Shown: positions 14,975-23,088 of the stretch, piece after piece | How the letters are laid out: every line of letters begins with the position of its first letter | How positions within the stretch are numbered: position 1 is the stretch's first letter | Notes under the pieces: model-generated | Seen by the model: the letters and a program-made list of their open reading frames with translations, nothing else | What the model was told of the DNA's origin: nothing | Database searches by the model: none | NCBI GenBank assembly: GCA_900544705.1 | Contig: UQWH01000020.1 | Coordinates: 1-30,324 of the forward strand | DNA length: 30,324 nucleotides | Direction: 5' to 3' | From: an uncultured Eubacteriales bacterium | GTDB taxonomy: Bacteria; Bacillota; Clostridia; Oscillospirales; Oscillospiraceae | Position numbers and translations under genes: made by a program

Positions 14975-15738
14975 TATTAGCGATCGACATTGGGAATACC
15001 AACATTGTGCTCGGCGGGCTGGAGGGGGAGAAGATCCTCTTCGAGGCGCGCATGGCGACCGATCTCATCAAGACCTCGGATCAGTATTGCGCGGAGCTGA
15101 AAAGTATGCTGGCGCTGTTCGAGGTGACGCCGGAAGCCATCAGCGGAAGCATCATTTCCTCCGTTGTGCCGCCGGTGTTGAATTCCTTCAAAACGGCCAT
15201 CCGCAAGCTGACGGGCAAGGCCTGCCTTGTCGTCGGCCCCGGCATCCGCACGGGGCTGAACATCCGCATGGAAAACCCGGCGGAGGTCGGCAGCGATCTG
15301 ATCGTCGCCGCGGTCGCAGCGATCGCGGAATACGGCGCGCCGCTCCTGCTGGTGGATATGGGTACCGCCACGACCATCACGGCGGTGGACGAGACCGGAA
15401 CTTTTGTCGGCGGCTGCATCTGTCCCGGTGTGAAGATCTCCATGGAAGCACTGACCGGGCGGACGGCGCAGCTTCCGGGCATCAGCCTGGACGAGCCGCA
15501 GAAGGCCATCGGCAAGAACACCCGCGACTGTATGCGCAGCGGCATCATGTTCGGTGCGGCGGCCATGCTGGACGGCCTGCTCGACCGCATGGAAGCGGAG
15601 CTGGGCACGCCGGTCAAGGTCGTCGCGACGGGCGGCATTGCGCGCTTTGTCATTCCGCTTTGCAGGCGGGAGCTGATCTATGACCGCAGCCTGATGCTCA
15701 AGGGGCTGGGCCTGCTCTACCGCAGAAACGCCCACTAA
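14971..15738 (+). CDS. coaX: Type III pantothenate kinase
   Basis: A 255-aa ASKHA-fold kinase for the first step of coenzyme A synthesis, insensitive to CoA feedback in known members. The phosphate loop is MILAIDIGNTNIVLGG with Asp6. GPGIRTGLNI binds pantothenate and LLVDMGTATTITAVD carries the catalytic Asp. The following GGCICPGVKISMEALTG is also typical. The ATG at 14971 has AGGTGGG upstream and its TGA-overlap with the preceding gene is the ATGA type. A longer upstream in-frame extension exists but is inside the phosphodiesterase gene and is a shadow. The 3' end overlaps, tail to tail, a small membrane peptide gene. Confidence 0.96.
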   Translation: MILAIDIGNTNIVLGGLEGEKILFEARMATDLIKTSDQYCAELKSMLALFEVTPEAISGSIISSVVPPVLNSFKTAIRKLTGKACLVVGPGIRTGLNIRMENPAEVGSDLIVAAVAAIAEYGAPLLLVDMGTATTITAVDETGTFVGGCICPGVKISMEALTGRTAQLPGISLDEPQKAIGKNTRDCMRSGIMFGAAAMLDGLLDRMEAELGTPVKVVATGGIARFVIPLCRRELIYDRSLMLKGLGLLYRRNAH

Positions 15739-15902
15739 AGCGCCAGCAGCAGCGCAAGCAGCACCAGAACGCTCATTGCGCCGATGGCGAGCGTGACGAC
15801 GGATTCCACAAAGGCGGCGATGCTGCCGAAGCGCTTCTTCCTGCGCGCCGGGCGGATGTAGACCGGGGTGAGGTAGGGCGAAAGATCAATGACGTTTTTC
15901 AT
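15735..15902 (-). CDS. Small single-pass membrane peptide, unknown
   Basis: A 55-aa peptide starting at ATG 15902 with AAAAGGAG 9 bases upstream. The N-terminal half is polar and then basic (residues 19-26, PARRKKRF). The C-terminal half is one hydrophobic membrane segment (FVESVVTLAIGAMSVLVLLA...). The positive-inside rule would put the N-terminus in the cytosol. Its stop overlaps the coaX stop by 3 bases (convergent). I do not know the family. It is short but the ribosome site and the clear positive-charge/TM pattern support it. The longer frame reaching 15995 has no matching ribosome site. Confidence 0.65.
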   Translation of the reverse strand: MKNVIDLSPYLTPVYIRPARRKKRFGSIAAFVESVVTLAIGAMSVLVLLALLLAL

Positions 15903-15996
15903 GGCAGGGCACTCCTTTTCTGTCCGGTGTTTCCCACCCGACAGGAACAGTATAGCAAAGATGGTGTCCAAAAATCTGGACTCGGAGGTTATCAAA

Positions 15997-16902
15997 ATGA
16001 AAGAATTTGAGTTTTCCTCTCTGGGCGGCGGAACGCTGCACGGCTATCGCTGGGAGCCGGCGGGCGAGCCGGTTGCGGTCGTACAGATCATCCATGGCAT
16101 CGCAGAGCATATGCTCCGCTATGACGAATTTGCGCGCTTTCTCAATGCGCACGGTGTGCTGGTCGTGGCGGAGGACCACATGGGCCACGGAAAGTCCGAG
16201 GGCACGCGCCTGTATTTTTCCGGCGGCTGGGAAACGGCGGCCGAGGATTGCTATACGCTTCTGACGCGCACGCACGAGGAATTCCCGCAGCTGCCGTATT
16301 TCCTCTTCGGCCACAGTATGGGTTCCTTCCTGACGCGCACGATCCTCATCCGGCACCCGGACGCGCCGCTTGCTGGCGCGGTCATCTGCGGCACAGGCTG
16401 GCAGCCTGCGGCGGTGCTGGCCGCGGGCAGATCGCTCTGCGCGGAAGAGAAGCTCCGCGTGGGCGAGACCGGACACAGCAAGCTCCTGACCTCTCTGATG
16501 TTCGGCGCATACAATAATAAATTCAAGCCGGTGCGCACGCCCAACGACTGGATCTGCACCGACCCGGAGGTCGTCGACCGCTATACGGCAGACCCCCTCT
16601 GCGGCGGCGACGCGACGGTCGGCCTCGCGCGCGAGCTGATCCGCGGCATAGGTTTCATTCAGAAGCGCAGCAATCTGGAAAAGATGAATCCCAAGCTGCC
16701 GGTGTTTTTCATCGCCGGGCAGTCCGACCCCGTCGGCTCCATGGGCAAGGGAGTAAAAAAGACCGCCGCGCACTTCCGTGAGGCCGGTGTGGAGAAAATC
16801 TATCTGCACCTCTATCCGGGACGGCATGAGATCCTCAATGAGCCGAACCGTGCGGATGTCTTTGTGGACATCTGGAAGTTCCTCTCAAAAAGTATGAAAT
16901 AG
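15997..16902 (+). CDS. Alpha/beta hydrolase, monoacylglycerol lipase/lysophospholipase type
   Basis: A 301-aa cytosolic hydrolase of the serine aminopeptidase S33/Hydrolase_4 group. The nucleophile elbow is GHSMGS with Ser107. The acid is Asp244 in AGQSDPVGS and the base is His277 in GRHEIL. HGIAEHMLRYDEFARFL and EDHMGHGKSEGT are strong signatures of the lysophospholipase/monoglyceride lipase subgroup, whose members cleave fatty acyl esters. The exact substrate is not known. The ATG at 15997 is chosen because GGAGG lies 8 bases upstream. It has no signal peptide. It is followed by a weak AT-rich hairpin, then the promoter of the lysozyme-like gene, so it is probably a single gene. Confidence 0.9.
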   Translation: MKEFEFSSLGGGTLHGYRWEPAGEPVAVVQIIHGIAEHMLRYDEFARFLNAHGVLVVAEDHMGHGKSEGTRLYFSGGWETAAEDCYTLLTRTHEEFPQLPYFLFGHSMGSFLTRTILIRHPDAPLAGAVICGTGWQPAAVLAAGRSLCAEEKLRVGETGHSKLLTSLMFGAYNNKFKPVRTPNDWICTDPEVVDRYTADPLCGGDATVGLARELIRGIGFIQKRSNLEKMNPKLPVFFIAGQSDPVGSMGKGVKKTAAHFREAGVEKIYLHLYPGRHEILNEPNRADVFVDIWKFLSKSMK

Positions 16903-16924
16903 TTACAAAATTGTAAGAGTTTTT
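16903..16924 (+). terminator. Weak AT-rich terminator after the alpha/beta hydrolase gene
   Basis: TTACAA-AA-TTGTAA is followed by GAG and five T residues. The stem is short and AT-rich, so this is a weak call. Confidence 0.35.
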
Positions 16925-16956
16925 CTGTTCTTATCCCATAAAGCGACGGCAAACGC

Positions 16957-16985
16957 TTGACGCCTGCGGATTCCTCTGCTACAAT
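16957..16985 (+). promoter_or_regulatory. Promoter for the lysozyme-like/SLH protein gene
   Basis: TTGACG (16957-16962) and TACAAT (16980-16985) are spaced by 17 bases, about 33 bases before the start at 17019. Confidence 0.8.
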
Positions 16986-17018
16986 ATGATTGACATAATC
17001 TCGTCTGGTGGTGAAAAA

Positions 17019-19028
17019 ATGAAACGAATTCTTGTCAGCGCTCTGCTGATGCTCTGTCTGCTGGCGAGCCTGATTCTGCCCGCGTTTGCCGAACCGGCGG
17101 CGCTGGCGCTCAGCGCGGAAGGCCTTGCGTTCTTGCAGGAATTTGAAAGCGGCGCGACGGCGGACTCCGCAAAGACCGTTGAAAACGCGGTGAATTCCTA
17201 CGCAAAGGAGAAGAACCTCACGCTGTCGCAGCAGCAGTTTGACGCGCTGGTGAGCATCGCCTATGACGTCGGCACCTACTCGCTGTCCTACCGCTATGGT
17301 CAGACGGTCGCTACCGGGTCTTACACCGATACGGAGCTTGCCAACGCATGGTGCGCATGGGTCAAGAAAAACGGCAGCTTCTCCGAAACGCAGCTTCAGC
17401 GGCGTATCCGGGAGCTTCAGGTCATTCTCTATGGCGACTACAGCGGAAAAGATAGCGAACTTTCCTTCCGTTATCTGATCTTCCGCGGCAACGGCGGCGA
17501 GCTGGACAGCAACACCGTCCTGTGCTATCCCGTCGGCGAGGTCTACGGCGAGCTGCCGACGGCGAGTCTGGCAGGGAAGTATTTTGCCGGCTGGTTTACC
17601 GCCATTTCGGGCGGCTCGCAGATACATAGCACCACGACGGTGGCGGAAAACTATACGGTCTACGCCCACTGGTCGGACACCAAGCCGACCGAGCCCACCG
17701 AGCCAACGGAACCGACCGACCCGGAGAATCCGCCCCTGACGCCGCCCGCGCTCCGCACGAGCGAGGCCGGAGTGCAGTTCATCAAGAATCAGGAGGGCTT
17801 TATTCCCAAGCCGGTGTGGGACTATCAGCAGTATTCCGTCGGCTACGGCTCGCGCTGCAACAAGGACGACTATCCCGACGGCATCACACTGGAGGAGGCC
17901 GACTACCTGCTGCGCAAAATGCTGCATGAGGAGTTCGAGCCGAAGCTGGATGCGCTGGAGGCCAAGCGCGGTCAAGCGTTCAGCCAGCAGGAATACGACG
18001 CGCTGATTAGCTTTACCTACAACCTCGGTTCCAGATGGATGAACGGCGGCTACAATATCTACCGCTACATCATGAACGGCGGCTACACCGAGATGGAGCT
18101 GGTCAACTGCTTCGGCAGCTGGATCAATGCCGGCGGCAAGTCCGTCGACGGTCTGGCCCGCCGCCGCATCGACGAGGTGAATCTCTACCTCAACGGCGTG
18201 TATTCCATCGGCAGCACGGCCTACCTCTATGTTAAGTTTCGCCTGAATACCGACCCGGCCACGGTCAACTCGGAGCCGCTGTATGACTACAACTACTACA
18301 AGCCCGGCAGCACCTTCGGCTCTCTGCCCAGCGCAAGCCGCGACGGCTACCGCTTCGTCGGCTGGTTTGAGCGCGCGAGCGGCGGCCGCCGGTTCGCCGC
18401 GGACAGCAAGGTGCCGGCCTACGGCATTATGACGCTCTATGCACAATGGGAGACGGATGATCTTCCTTTCACGGACGTCCCGAAGGATGCGTGGTATTAC
18501 CCGGCGGTAAAGGCGGTCTATGAAAAAGGCTGGACCAACGGCACCTCGGCGACGACCTTTGAGCCGAACTACGGCTTCGCCCGCAGCATGATGGTCACGG
18601 TGCTCTACCGTATGGAAAATCAGCCTGCGGTCAGCACGCAGTCGCATTTCGCGGATGTCGGCCAGGGACGGTTCTACACCGCGCCGGTGGCGTGGGCCTA
18701 TCAGACCGGCCTGACCAAGGGCAACAACGACGGCACGACCTTCGGCCCGGACGAGTTCCAGACGCGCGAGCAGCTGGCTACCTTCGTCTATCGCTACGCG
18801 CAGATGAAGGGCGAGGATGTTTCCGCAAGCTACGATCTGACGAAGCATCCGGACTATCAGAAAATGTCGCTGTTCTCCAATGCGCCGATGCAGTGGGCGC
18901 TGTCGCACGGCTATCTGCGTGTGGATGCGGACGGCAGCCTGCGTCCCCGCGAGGGCGCGACGCGCGCGGAGTCCGTGGACTTCATCGCGCGGTATATGGG
19001 CCTGATCGACCCCTATCCGACGAACTGA
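17019..19028 (+). CDS. Secreted two-domain lysozyme-like protein with InlB B-repeats and SLH anchor
   Basis: A 669-aa exported protein. A signal peptide (1-24, ending ILPAFA) is followed by a lysozyme-like domain (about 31-140) that lacks the catalytic motif. Next come an InlB B-repeat/Flg_new beta module (about 150-218, ending VYAHWS) and a TEP-repeat linker (about 221-245). A second GH24-type lysozyme domain (about 248-395) has Glu in NQEGF, Asp nine residues on in VWDYQQ and Ser in YSVGYGS, which match the Glu/Asp/Thr of phage T4 lysozyme. A second B-repeat (about 405-480) and three SLH repeats (about 488-669, DVPKDAWYYPAVKA) finish it. SLH repeats bind secondary wall polymer, so the enzyme is probably wall-anchored. 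The ATG at 17019 is preferred over one 33 bases upstream because the latter includes no signal start and a GGTGGTG site precedes 17019. Confidence 0.9.
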   Translation: MKRILVSALLMLCLLASLILPAFAEPAALALSAEGLAFLQEFESGATADSAKTVENAVNSYAKEKNLTLSQQQFDALVSIAYDVGTYSLSYRYGQTVATGSYTDTELANAWCAWVKKNGSFSETQLQRRIRELQVILYGDYSGKDSELSFRYLIFRGNGGELDSNTVLCYPVGEVYGELPTASLAGKYFAGWFTAISGGSQIHSTTTVAENYTVYAHWSDTKPTEPTEPTEPTDPENPPLTPPALRTSEAGVQFIKNQEGFIPKPVWDYQQYSVGYGSRCNKDDYPDGITLEEADYLLRKMLHEEFEPKLDALEAKRGQAFSQQEYDALISFTYNLGSRWMNGGYNIYRYIMNGGYTEMELVNCFGSWINAGGKSVDGLARRRIDEVNLYLNGVYSIGSTAYLYVKFRLNTDPATVNSEPLYDYNYYKPGSTFGSLPSASRDGYRFVGWFERASGGRRFAADSKVPAYGIMTLYAQWETDDLPFTDVPKDAWYYPAVKAVYEKGWTNGTSATTFEPNYGFARSMMVTVLYRMENQPAVSTQSHFADVGQGRFYTAPVAWAYQTGLTKGNNDGTTFGPDEFQTREQLATFVYRYAQMKGEDVSASYDLTKHPDYQKMSLFSNAPMQWALSHGYLRVDADGSLRPREGATRAESVDFIARYMGLIDPYPTN

Positions 19029-19034
19029 CGAGAA

Positions 19035-19069
19035 AACACCCTGTCGCAAAACCCGACGGGGTGTTTTTT
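19035..19069 (+). terminator. Terminator after the lysozyme-like/SLH protein gene
   Basis: A 12-bp stem with one G-U pair (19035-19046 with 19054-19065) runs directly into a T tract up to 19069. Confidence 0.88.
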
Positions 19070-19153
19070 ACGCGGAGGACGGCGACCAAGGGAGGTTTTT
19101 CGGACATCTTCTTTGTTATACTGTGTACAGAAACACAAAAGGAGCTGTGGAGT

Positions 19154-19282
19154 ATGTACATTCTTTGCGTCCGGGGACATTATGAAATTTATCGCGCCGA
19201 CGGTGCCTTTTACTGTTCGGCGGACACCAGAAGAGAAGCGCTGGAGGAAATCGAGGAATGGGAGAGAGAAACTACCGCCTGA
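19154..19282 (+). CDS. 42-aa peptide overlapping truA, unknown
   Basis: A short frame starting at ATG 19154 with AAAGGAG 9 bases upstream, which is a better site than most in the window. The product begins MYILCVRGHYEIYRADGAFY and ends in an acidic helix (REALEEIEEWERETTA). This strand-strand-helix pattern is seen in small uncharacterised clostridial proteins, but I cannot name a family. It overlaps the truA start by 25 bases, so its translation would deliver ribosomes to truA. It may be a real peptide or a leader for truA; a TATACT-like -10 lies upstream (about 19116-19121) without a clear -35. Confidence 0.6.
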   Translation: MYILCVRGHYEIYRADGAFYCSADTRREALEEIEEWERETTA

Positions 19283-20001
19283 CGCTGACCTATGACGGGA
19301 CGCGCTACCGCGGCTGGCAGCGCCTTGCGCAGGCGGACACGACGATACAGGGAAAGCTGGAAGCGGTGCTGTCCGGCATTTTCGACGTCCCCGTCGAGGT
19401 GCAGGGCAGCGGGCGGACGGATGCGGGCGTACACGCCCGCGCGCAGGTCGTTTCCTTTCACGCACCAGAGCGCCCGGTGGCGCAGCTGCTTTCCGCGCTG
19501 CGGCGCTACCTCCCGGAGGACATCGGCGCACTTTCGCTGGAATATGCCCCGCCGCGCTTTCACGCGCGCCTCTCCGCGACGGAGAAAACCTACGTCTACC
19601 GCATCTGGAACAGCACGGAGCCGGATGTGTTTGAGCGGCGCTGGCGCGTGCAGCTTCCGCAGAAATTCGATTTGCAGGCCATGCGGCGCGGCGCCGCGCT
19701 GCTGCTCGGCACGCACGATTTCCGTGCGTTCTGCGCAAACAAACAGCTCAAAAAAACCTCCGTCCGGACACTGCGCCGCTGCGAGATCGTGCAGAACGGG
19801 CAGGAACTGCGGTTCGAGCTGAGCGCAGACGGATTTTTGTATCATATGGCGCGCATCATGGTCGGCACGCTGCTGGAGATCGGCGAGGGAAAGCGTTCGC
19901 CGGAGGAGATCCCGGCGCTGCTGGAGCGCCGCATCCGCGCCGAGGCCGGGCAGACCGCTCCGGCCAAGGGGCTTTGCCTGATGGAGGTACGTTACGAATG
20001 A
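19258..20001 (+). CDS. truA: tRNA pseudouridine(38-40) synthase
   Basis: A 247-aa enzyme that makes pseudouridine at positions 38-40 of the tRNA anticodon arm. The catalytic Asp55 lies in GSGRTDAGVHA. Other family segments are LTYDGTRYRGWQ (10-21), FHARLSATEKTYVYRIWN, TGTHDFRAFCA-like LLGTHDFRAFCAN, and DGFLYHMARIMVGTLLEIG. The ATG at 19258 is preceded by GGAGG within the upstream 42-aa frame. Its TGA overlaps the ATG of the next gene (ATGA). With cca, two genes on, it forms a small tRNA-maturation cluster. Confidence 0.96.
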   Translation: MGERNYRLTLTYDGTRYRGWQRLAQADTTIQGKLEAVLSGIFDVPVEVQGSGRTDAGVHARAQVVSFHAPERPVAQLLSALRRYLPEDIGALSLEYAPPRFHARLSATEKTYVYRIWNSTEPDVFERRWRVQLPQKFDLQAMRRGAALLLGTHDFRAFCANKQLKKTSVRTLRRCEIVQNGQELRFELSADGFLYHMARIMVGTLLEIGEGKRSPEEIPALLERRIRAEAGQTAPAKGLCLMEVRYE

Positions 20002-20351
20002 ATGTTCAGATTTTTGGAAAATCCAAGTGCTTTGATACAAGAAAAGCAGAGCGCTGGTTCAAAGAACGCCGCATCAAGTTCCAGAGCATCGACCTCAAAC
20101 GCTATGGGATGTCCAACGGCGAGTTTGAGAGCGTCCTGCGTGCGGTCGGCGGCGTGGAAAACCTGATCGACTGGGACTCCAAGGACGCGGACATCGCGCT
20201 GATGCGCTATCTGGCCGATGCGTGCGCCAAGGAGGACAAGCTCTTTGAGCGGCCGGAGCTGATGAAAACGCCCGTTGTGCGCAATGGAAAAAAGGCAACG
20301 GCCGGATATTGCCCGGAGGTCTGGAGCCAATGGCTGGAAAACGAGAAATGA
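19998..20351 (+). CDS. ArsC/Spx family thioredoxin-fold protein
   Basis: A 117-aa protein of the arsenate reductase/Spx/YffB family (thioredoxin-like fold). The family start QIFGKSKCFDTRKAERWFKE is clear, with one conserved Cys11 followed by TRKA; the second Cys of the Spx CxxC switch is absent. The middle has the usual helical insert (LKRYGMSNGEFESVLRAVGG) and the end TPVVRNGKKATAGYCPEVW contains the family's cis-Pro-like PVV strand. Members range from arsenate or thiol reductases to RNA polymerase-binding regulators; the role here cannot be fixed from sequence. The ATG has GGAGG 10 bases upstream and overlaps the truA stop. It overlaps the cca start by 4 bases. Confidence 0.88.
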   Translation: MNVQIFGKSKCFDTRKAERWFKERRIKFQSIDLKRYGMSNGEFESVLRAVGGVENLIDWDSKDADIALMRYLADACAKEDKLFERPELMKTPVVRNGKKATAGYCPEVWSQWLENEK

Positions 20352-21706
20352 CGCGGATCGCCGTTCCGCAGGAGGTACGGGAATTATTGCTGCGTCTGCG
20401 CGCGGCGGGCTTTGCGGCCTACGCCGTCGGCGGCTGCGTCCGCGACAGTCTGCGCGGCGAAGCGCCGCAGGACTGGGATATTTGCACGAGCGCCAAGCCG
20501 CAGGAAACTGCGGCCTGCTTTGCGTCCGAGCGTGTGATTCTGACAGGCGAGCGCTTCGGCACGGTCACGGTGCTGCGCGGCGGGCAGGGCTATGAGATCA
20601 CGACCTTCCGCGCGGAGTCCGGCTATTCCGACAGCCGCCACCCGGATGCGGTGGCCTTCCTGCCGGAACTGCGCGGTGATCTGCTGCGCCGGGATTTTAC
20701 CGTCAACGCGATGGCGGCGGACGCGGAGGGGCGGGTGATCGACCTCTTCGGCGGCCGGGACGATCTGGCCGCGGGCGTGATCCGCTGCGTCGGCCGGTCG
20801 GCGGAGCGCTTTTCCGAGGATGCGCTGCGGATGCTGCGCGGGCTGCGCTTTGCTTCGTGCTTCGGCTTTTCCATCGCCCCGGAAACGGCCGCGGCCATCC
20901 ACGCCCTGCGCGGGCGGCTGGAGGCGGTTTCGCGCGAGCGTCTGCGCAAGGAGCTTTCCGGGCTTCTGACCGGACGCGGCGCGGCGCGGATTTTGACGGC
21001 GTTTTCGGACGTCGCCTGCGTGCTCATTCCGGAGCTGGCAGACTGCATCGGCTTTGTGCAGTACAATCCGCATCACACCATGGACGTCTGGCAGCACACG
21101 CTGCACGTGCTGGACAATATCGAGCCGGAGGAGCCGATGCGCCTTGCGGCGCTGCTGCATGACATTGCAAAGCCGGAGGTGTTCTATTTTGATAAGAACC
21201 TGATCGGGCATTTTCCGGGCCACGCCGTTGCGGGCGCGGCTATGGCAGAGACGATCCTCAAGCGCCTGCGCTACGACACGGCGACCGTCCGCGAGGTGAC
21301 GGAGCTGGTGCGCGGCCATATGCTGCTTCTGCCCGCAAGCGAACGCGCGGCGCGGCGGCTTCTGGCGCAGGCGGGGCCGGAGAAAACGCGAAGGCTCTTA
21401 CGGCTGCACCGCGCCGACCGCATGGGAAAGGGAACGGAAGAAAAAGCGGCGCTGGAGGCGCAGGTGCGCGCGGCGGAGGCGCTGGTGGAAGCGGTTCTGC
21501 AAAAGGAGAGCTGCTTTTCCCTGCGGCAGCTGGCCCTTTCCGGCGGGGATCTGATCGCACAGGGCATCCCACAGGGACCGGAGATCGGAGAGATACTCAA
21601 TGATCTTTTGCAGCGCGTCATTGCCGGAGAGCTTTCGAACGAGAAAACCACGCTGTTGGAAGAAGCTGTTGCTTTTGCACAAAGAAATGCCTGTAAGAAA
21701 AAATAG
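20348..21706 (+). CDS. cca: CCA tRNA nucleotidyltransferase (HD-domain type)
   Basis: A class II enzyme of about 452 aa that adds or repairs the 3' CCA end of tRNA. The nucleotidyltransferase head shows YAVGGCVRDSLRGEAPQDWD with the metal-binding DWD, followed by RRDFTVNAMA and the neck motif RFSEDALRMLRGLRFA. A C-terminal HD phosphohydrolase-type domain is present (HHTMDVWQHTLHVLDNI and AALLHDIAKPE). The start at 20348 is chosen because ATGA overlaps the stop of the previous gene; ATG 20330 and an earlier one at 20309 are possible but would lie inside that gene with poor spacing to a ribosome site. It ends the truA unit. Confidence 0.94.
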   Translation: MTRIAVPQEVRELLLRLRAAGFAAYAVGGCVRDSLRGEAPQDWDICTSAKPQETAACFASERVILTGERFGTVTVLRGGQGYEITTFRAESGYSDSRHPDAVAFLPELRGDLLRRDFTVNAMAADAEGRVIDLFGGRDDLAAGVIRCVGRSAERFSEDALRMLRGLRFASCFGFSIAPETAAAIHALRGRLEAVSRERLRKELSGLLTGRGAARILTAFSDVACVLIPELADCIGFVQYNPHHTMDVWQHTLHVLDNIEPEEPMRLAALLHDIAKPEVFYFDKNLIGHFPGHAVAGAAMAETILKRLRYDTATVREVTELVRGHMLLLPASERAARRLLAQAGPEKTRRLLRLHRADRMGKGTEEKAALEAQVRAAEALVEAVLQKESCFSLRQLALSGGDLIAQGIPQGPEIGEILNDLLQRVIAGELSNEKTTLLEEAVAFAQRNACKKK

Positions 21707-21708
21707 AA

Positions 21709-21737
21709 TTGACATTTTCAACGATGCAGTGTACAAT
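21709..21737 (+). promoter_or_regulatory. Promoter for the guanine deaminase-like gene
   Basis: A perfect TTGACA (21709-21714) and TACAAT (21732-21737) are spaced by 17 bases directly after the cca stop. The leader is only about 30 bases, so there is no room for a purine riboswitch. Confidence 0.88.
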
Positions 21738-21769
21738 AAACAAGTATCAACTTTTCGGGAGGGCTTGAA

Positions 21770-23041
21770 ATGGAAAACTACATCCTCAAGGGAAACCTCT
21801 GCTACAGTGAAGATCAGAACCACATCCGCCTCGTGCCGAACGGCTATCTTGTCTGCGTCGACGGCCGCAGTGCCGGTATGTTTGAAACGCTCCCGGAGCA
21901 CTATGCCTCGCTTCCTGTCGCGGATTACGGCGACCGCCTGATCATCCCCGGCTTGATCGACCTGCATATCCATGCGCCGCAGTTTGCCTTCCGCGGCCTC
22001 GGCATGGACATGGAGCTGCTCGACTGGCTGAATACATACACCTTCCCGGAGGAATCCAAATATGCGGAGATGGAGTATGCGCAGCGCGCCTACTCCCAGT
22101 TTGCCGCGCATCTGCGCCGCAGCGCCACGACACGCGCGGGCGTGTTTGCAACGCTTCACCTGCCCGCGACGGAGTATCTGATGCGGGAGCTGGAGAGAAG
22201 CGGCCTTGTCAGCTACGTCGGCAAGGTGAATATGGACCGCAACAGCCCGGATTATCTGCGGGAAAAGGACGCCTGCACGGCGCTGGAGGACGCCGAGCGC
22301 TGGATCTGCGAAACGAAGGATGCTTTCGCGCACACGCACCCCATCCTGACGCCGCGGTTTATCCCCTCCTGCTCCGACGAGCTTCTGCGCGGCCTGCGGG
22401 AGCTGCGCGAGCGGTATGATCTGCCGGTGCAGTCCCATCTTTCGGAGAATTTTGGGGAGATCGCATGGGTGTCCGAACTTTGCCCGCAGGCAAAGTTCTA
22501 CGGCGATGCCTACGACCGCTTCGGCCTCTTCGGAAGTGACCACCGCTGCATCATGGCGCACTGCGTCCATTCCGGCGAGGAGGAGATCGAGCGAATGCGC
22601 GAAAACGGCGTGTTTGTGGCACATTCGCCCATGTCCAATGCGAATTTGGCCTCCGGCGTCGCGCCGGTGTCGAAGTATCTCGCCCGCGGCCTGAAGGTCG
22701 GCCTTGCCTCCGACGTGGCCGGCGGCGAGACCGAGAATATGTTCCGCGTGATGGCCGATGCCATCCGTGATTCCAAGCTGCGCTGGCGGCTGCTCGACCA
22801 GTCGGTCGCGCCTCTGACGGTCGATCAGGCGTTCTATATCGCGACACTGGGCGGCGGCAGCTTCTTCGGCAAGGTCGGCAGCTTTGCCGAGGGCTATGAG
22901 CTGGATGCCGTGGTGCTGGACGACACCGCACTTGACCATCCGCAGGAGCTGACGCTGCGCGCCCGGCTGGAGCGCTGCATTTACCTTGCGGATGAGCGGC
23001 AGGTGTACGCCAAGTACGCGGCAGGAAGAAAGATTTTTTAA
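21770..23041 (+). CDS. guaD: Guanine deaminase-like amidohydrolase
   Basis: A 423-aa metal-dependent amidohydrolase whose motifs fit guanine deaminase, which converts guanine to xanthine in purine salvage or breakdown. The barrel signatures are PGLIDLHIHAPQF (His66, His68), LPVQSHLSEN (His223, Glu226), MAHCVHSGEEE (His264), HSPMSNANLASG and the catalytic Asp315 in LASDVAGG. The AxxQ after HxH and the SHLSEN motif are closer to guanine deaminase than to chlorohydrolases or TRZ/ATZ enzymes, but other deaminated ring substrates cannot be excluded. The ATG at 21770 has GGGAGG 7 bases upstream. It is a single-gene unit with its own promoter and terminator. Confidence 0.87.
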   Translation: MENYILKGNLCYSEDQNHIRLVPNGYLVCVDGRSAGMFETLPEHYASLPVADYGDRLIIPGLIDLHIHAPQFAFRGLGMDMELLDWLNTYTFPEESKYAEMEYAQRAYSQFAAHLRRSATTRAGVFATLHLPATEYLMRELERSGLVSYVGKVNMDRNSPDYLREKDACTALEDAERWICETKDAFAHTHPILTPRFIPSCSDELLRGLRELRERYDLPVQSHLSENFGEIAWVSELCPQAKFYGDAYDRFGLFGSDHRCIMAHCVHSGEEEIERMRENGVFVAHSPMSNANLASGVAPVSKYLARGLKVGLASDVAGGETENMFRVMADAIRDSKLRWRLLDQSVAPLTVDQAFYIATLGGGSFFGKVGSFAEGYELDAVVLDDTALDHPQELTLRARLERCIYLADERQVYAKYAAGRKIF

Positions 23042-23054
23042 TCGACAAAAACAG

Positions 23055-23080
23055 AGCATCCGGCATACCTGCCGGATGCT
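23055..23080. terminator. Bidirectional terminator between the deaminase and the ABC genes
   Basis: An 11-bp perfect stem (AGCATCCGGCA with TGCCGGATGCT) has a 4-nt loop. T-rich tracts flank it both ways: TTGTTTCTTT on plus and CTGTTTTTG on minus. It serves the two convergent genes, ending at 23041 and 23089. Confidence 0.9.
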
Positions 23081-23088
23081 TTGTTTCT

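Noticed and set aside
17690..17730. Short tandem repeat near the Pro-Thr linker
   Set aside because: It simply encodes repeated TEP units in the secreted protein.
16812..19049. 745-codon minus-strand frame across the lysozyme-like/SLH gene
   Set aside because: The plus-strand gene has signal peptide, SLH and lysozyme motifs; the antisense frame has none and arises from third-position GC bias.
21707..21769. Possible purine riboswitch before the deaminase gene
   Set aside because: The gap is 63 bases and contains the promoter, leaving no space for an aptamer.
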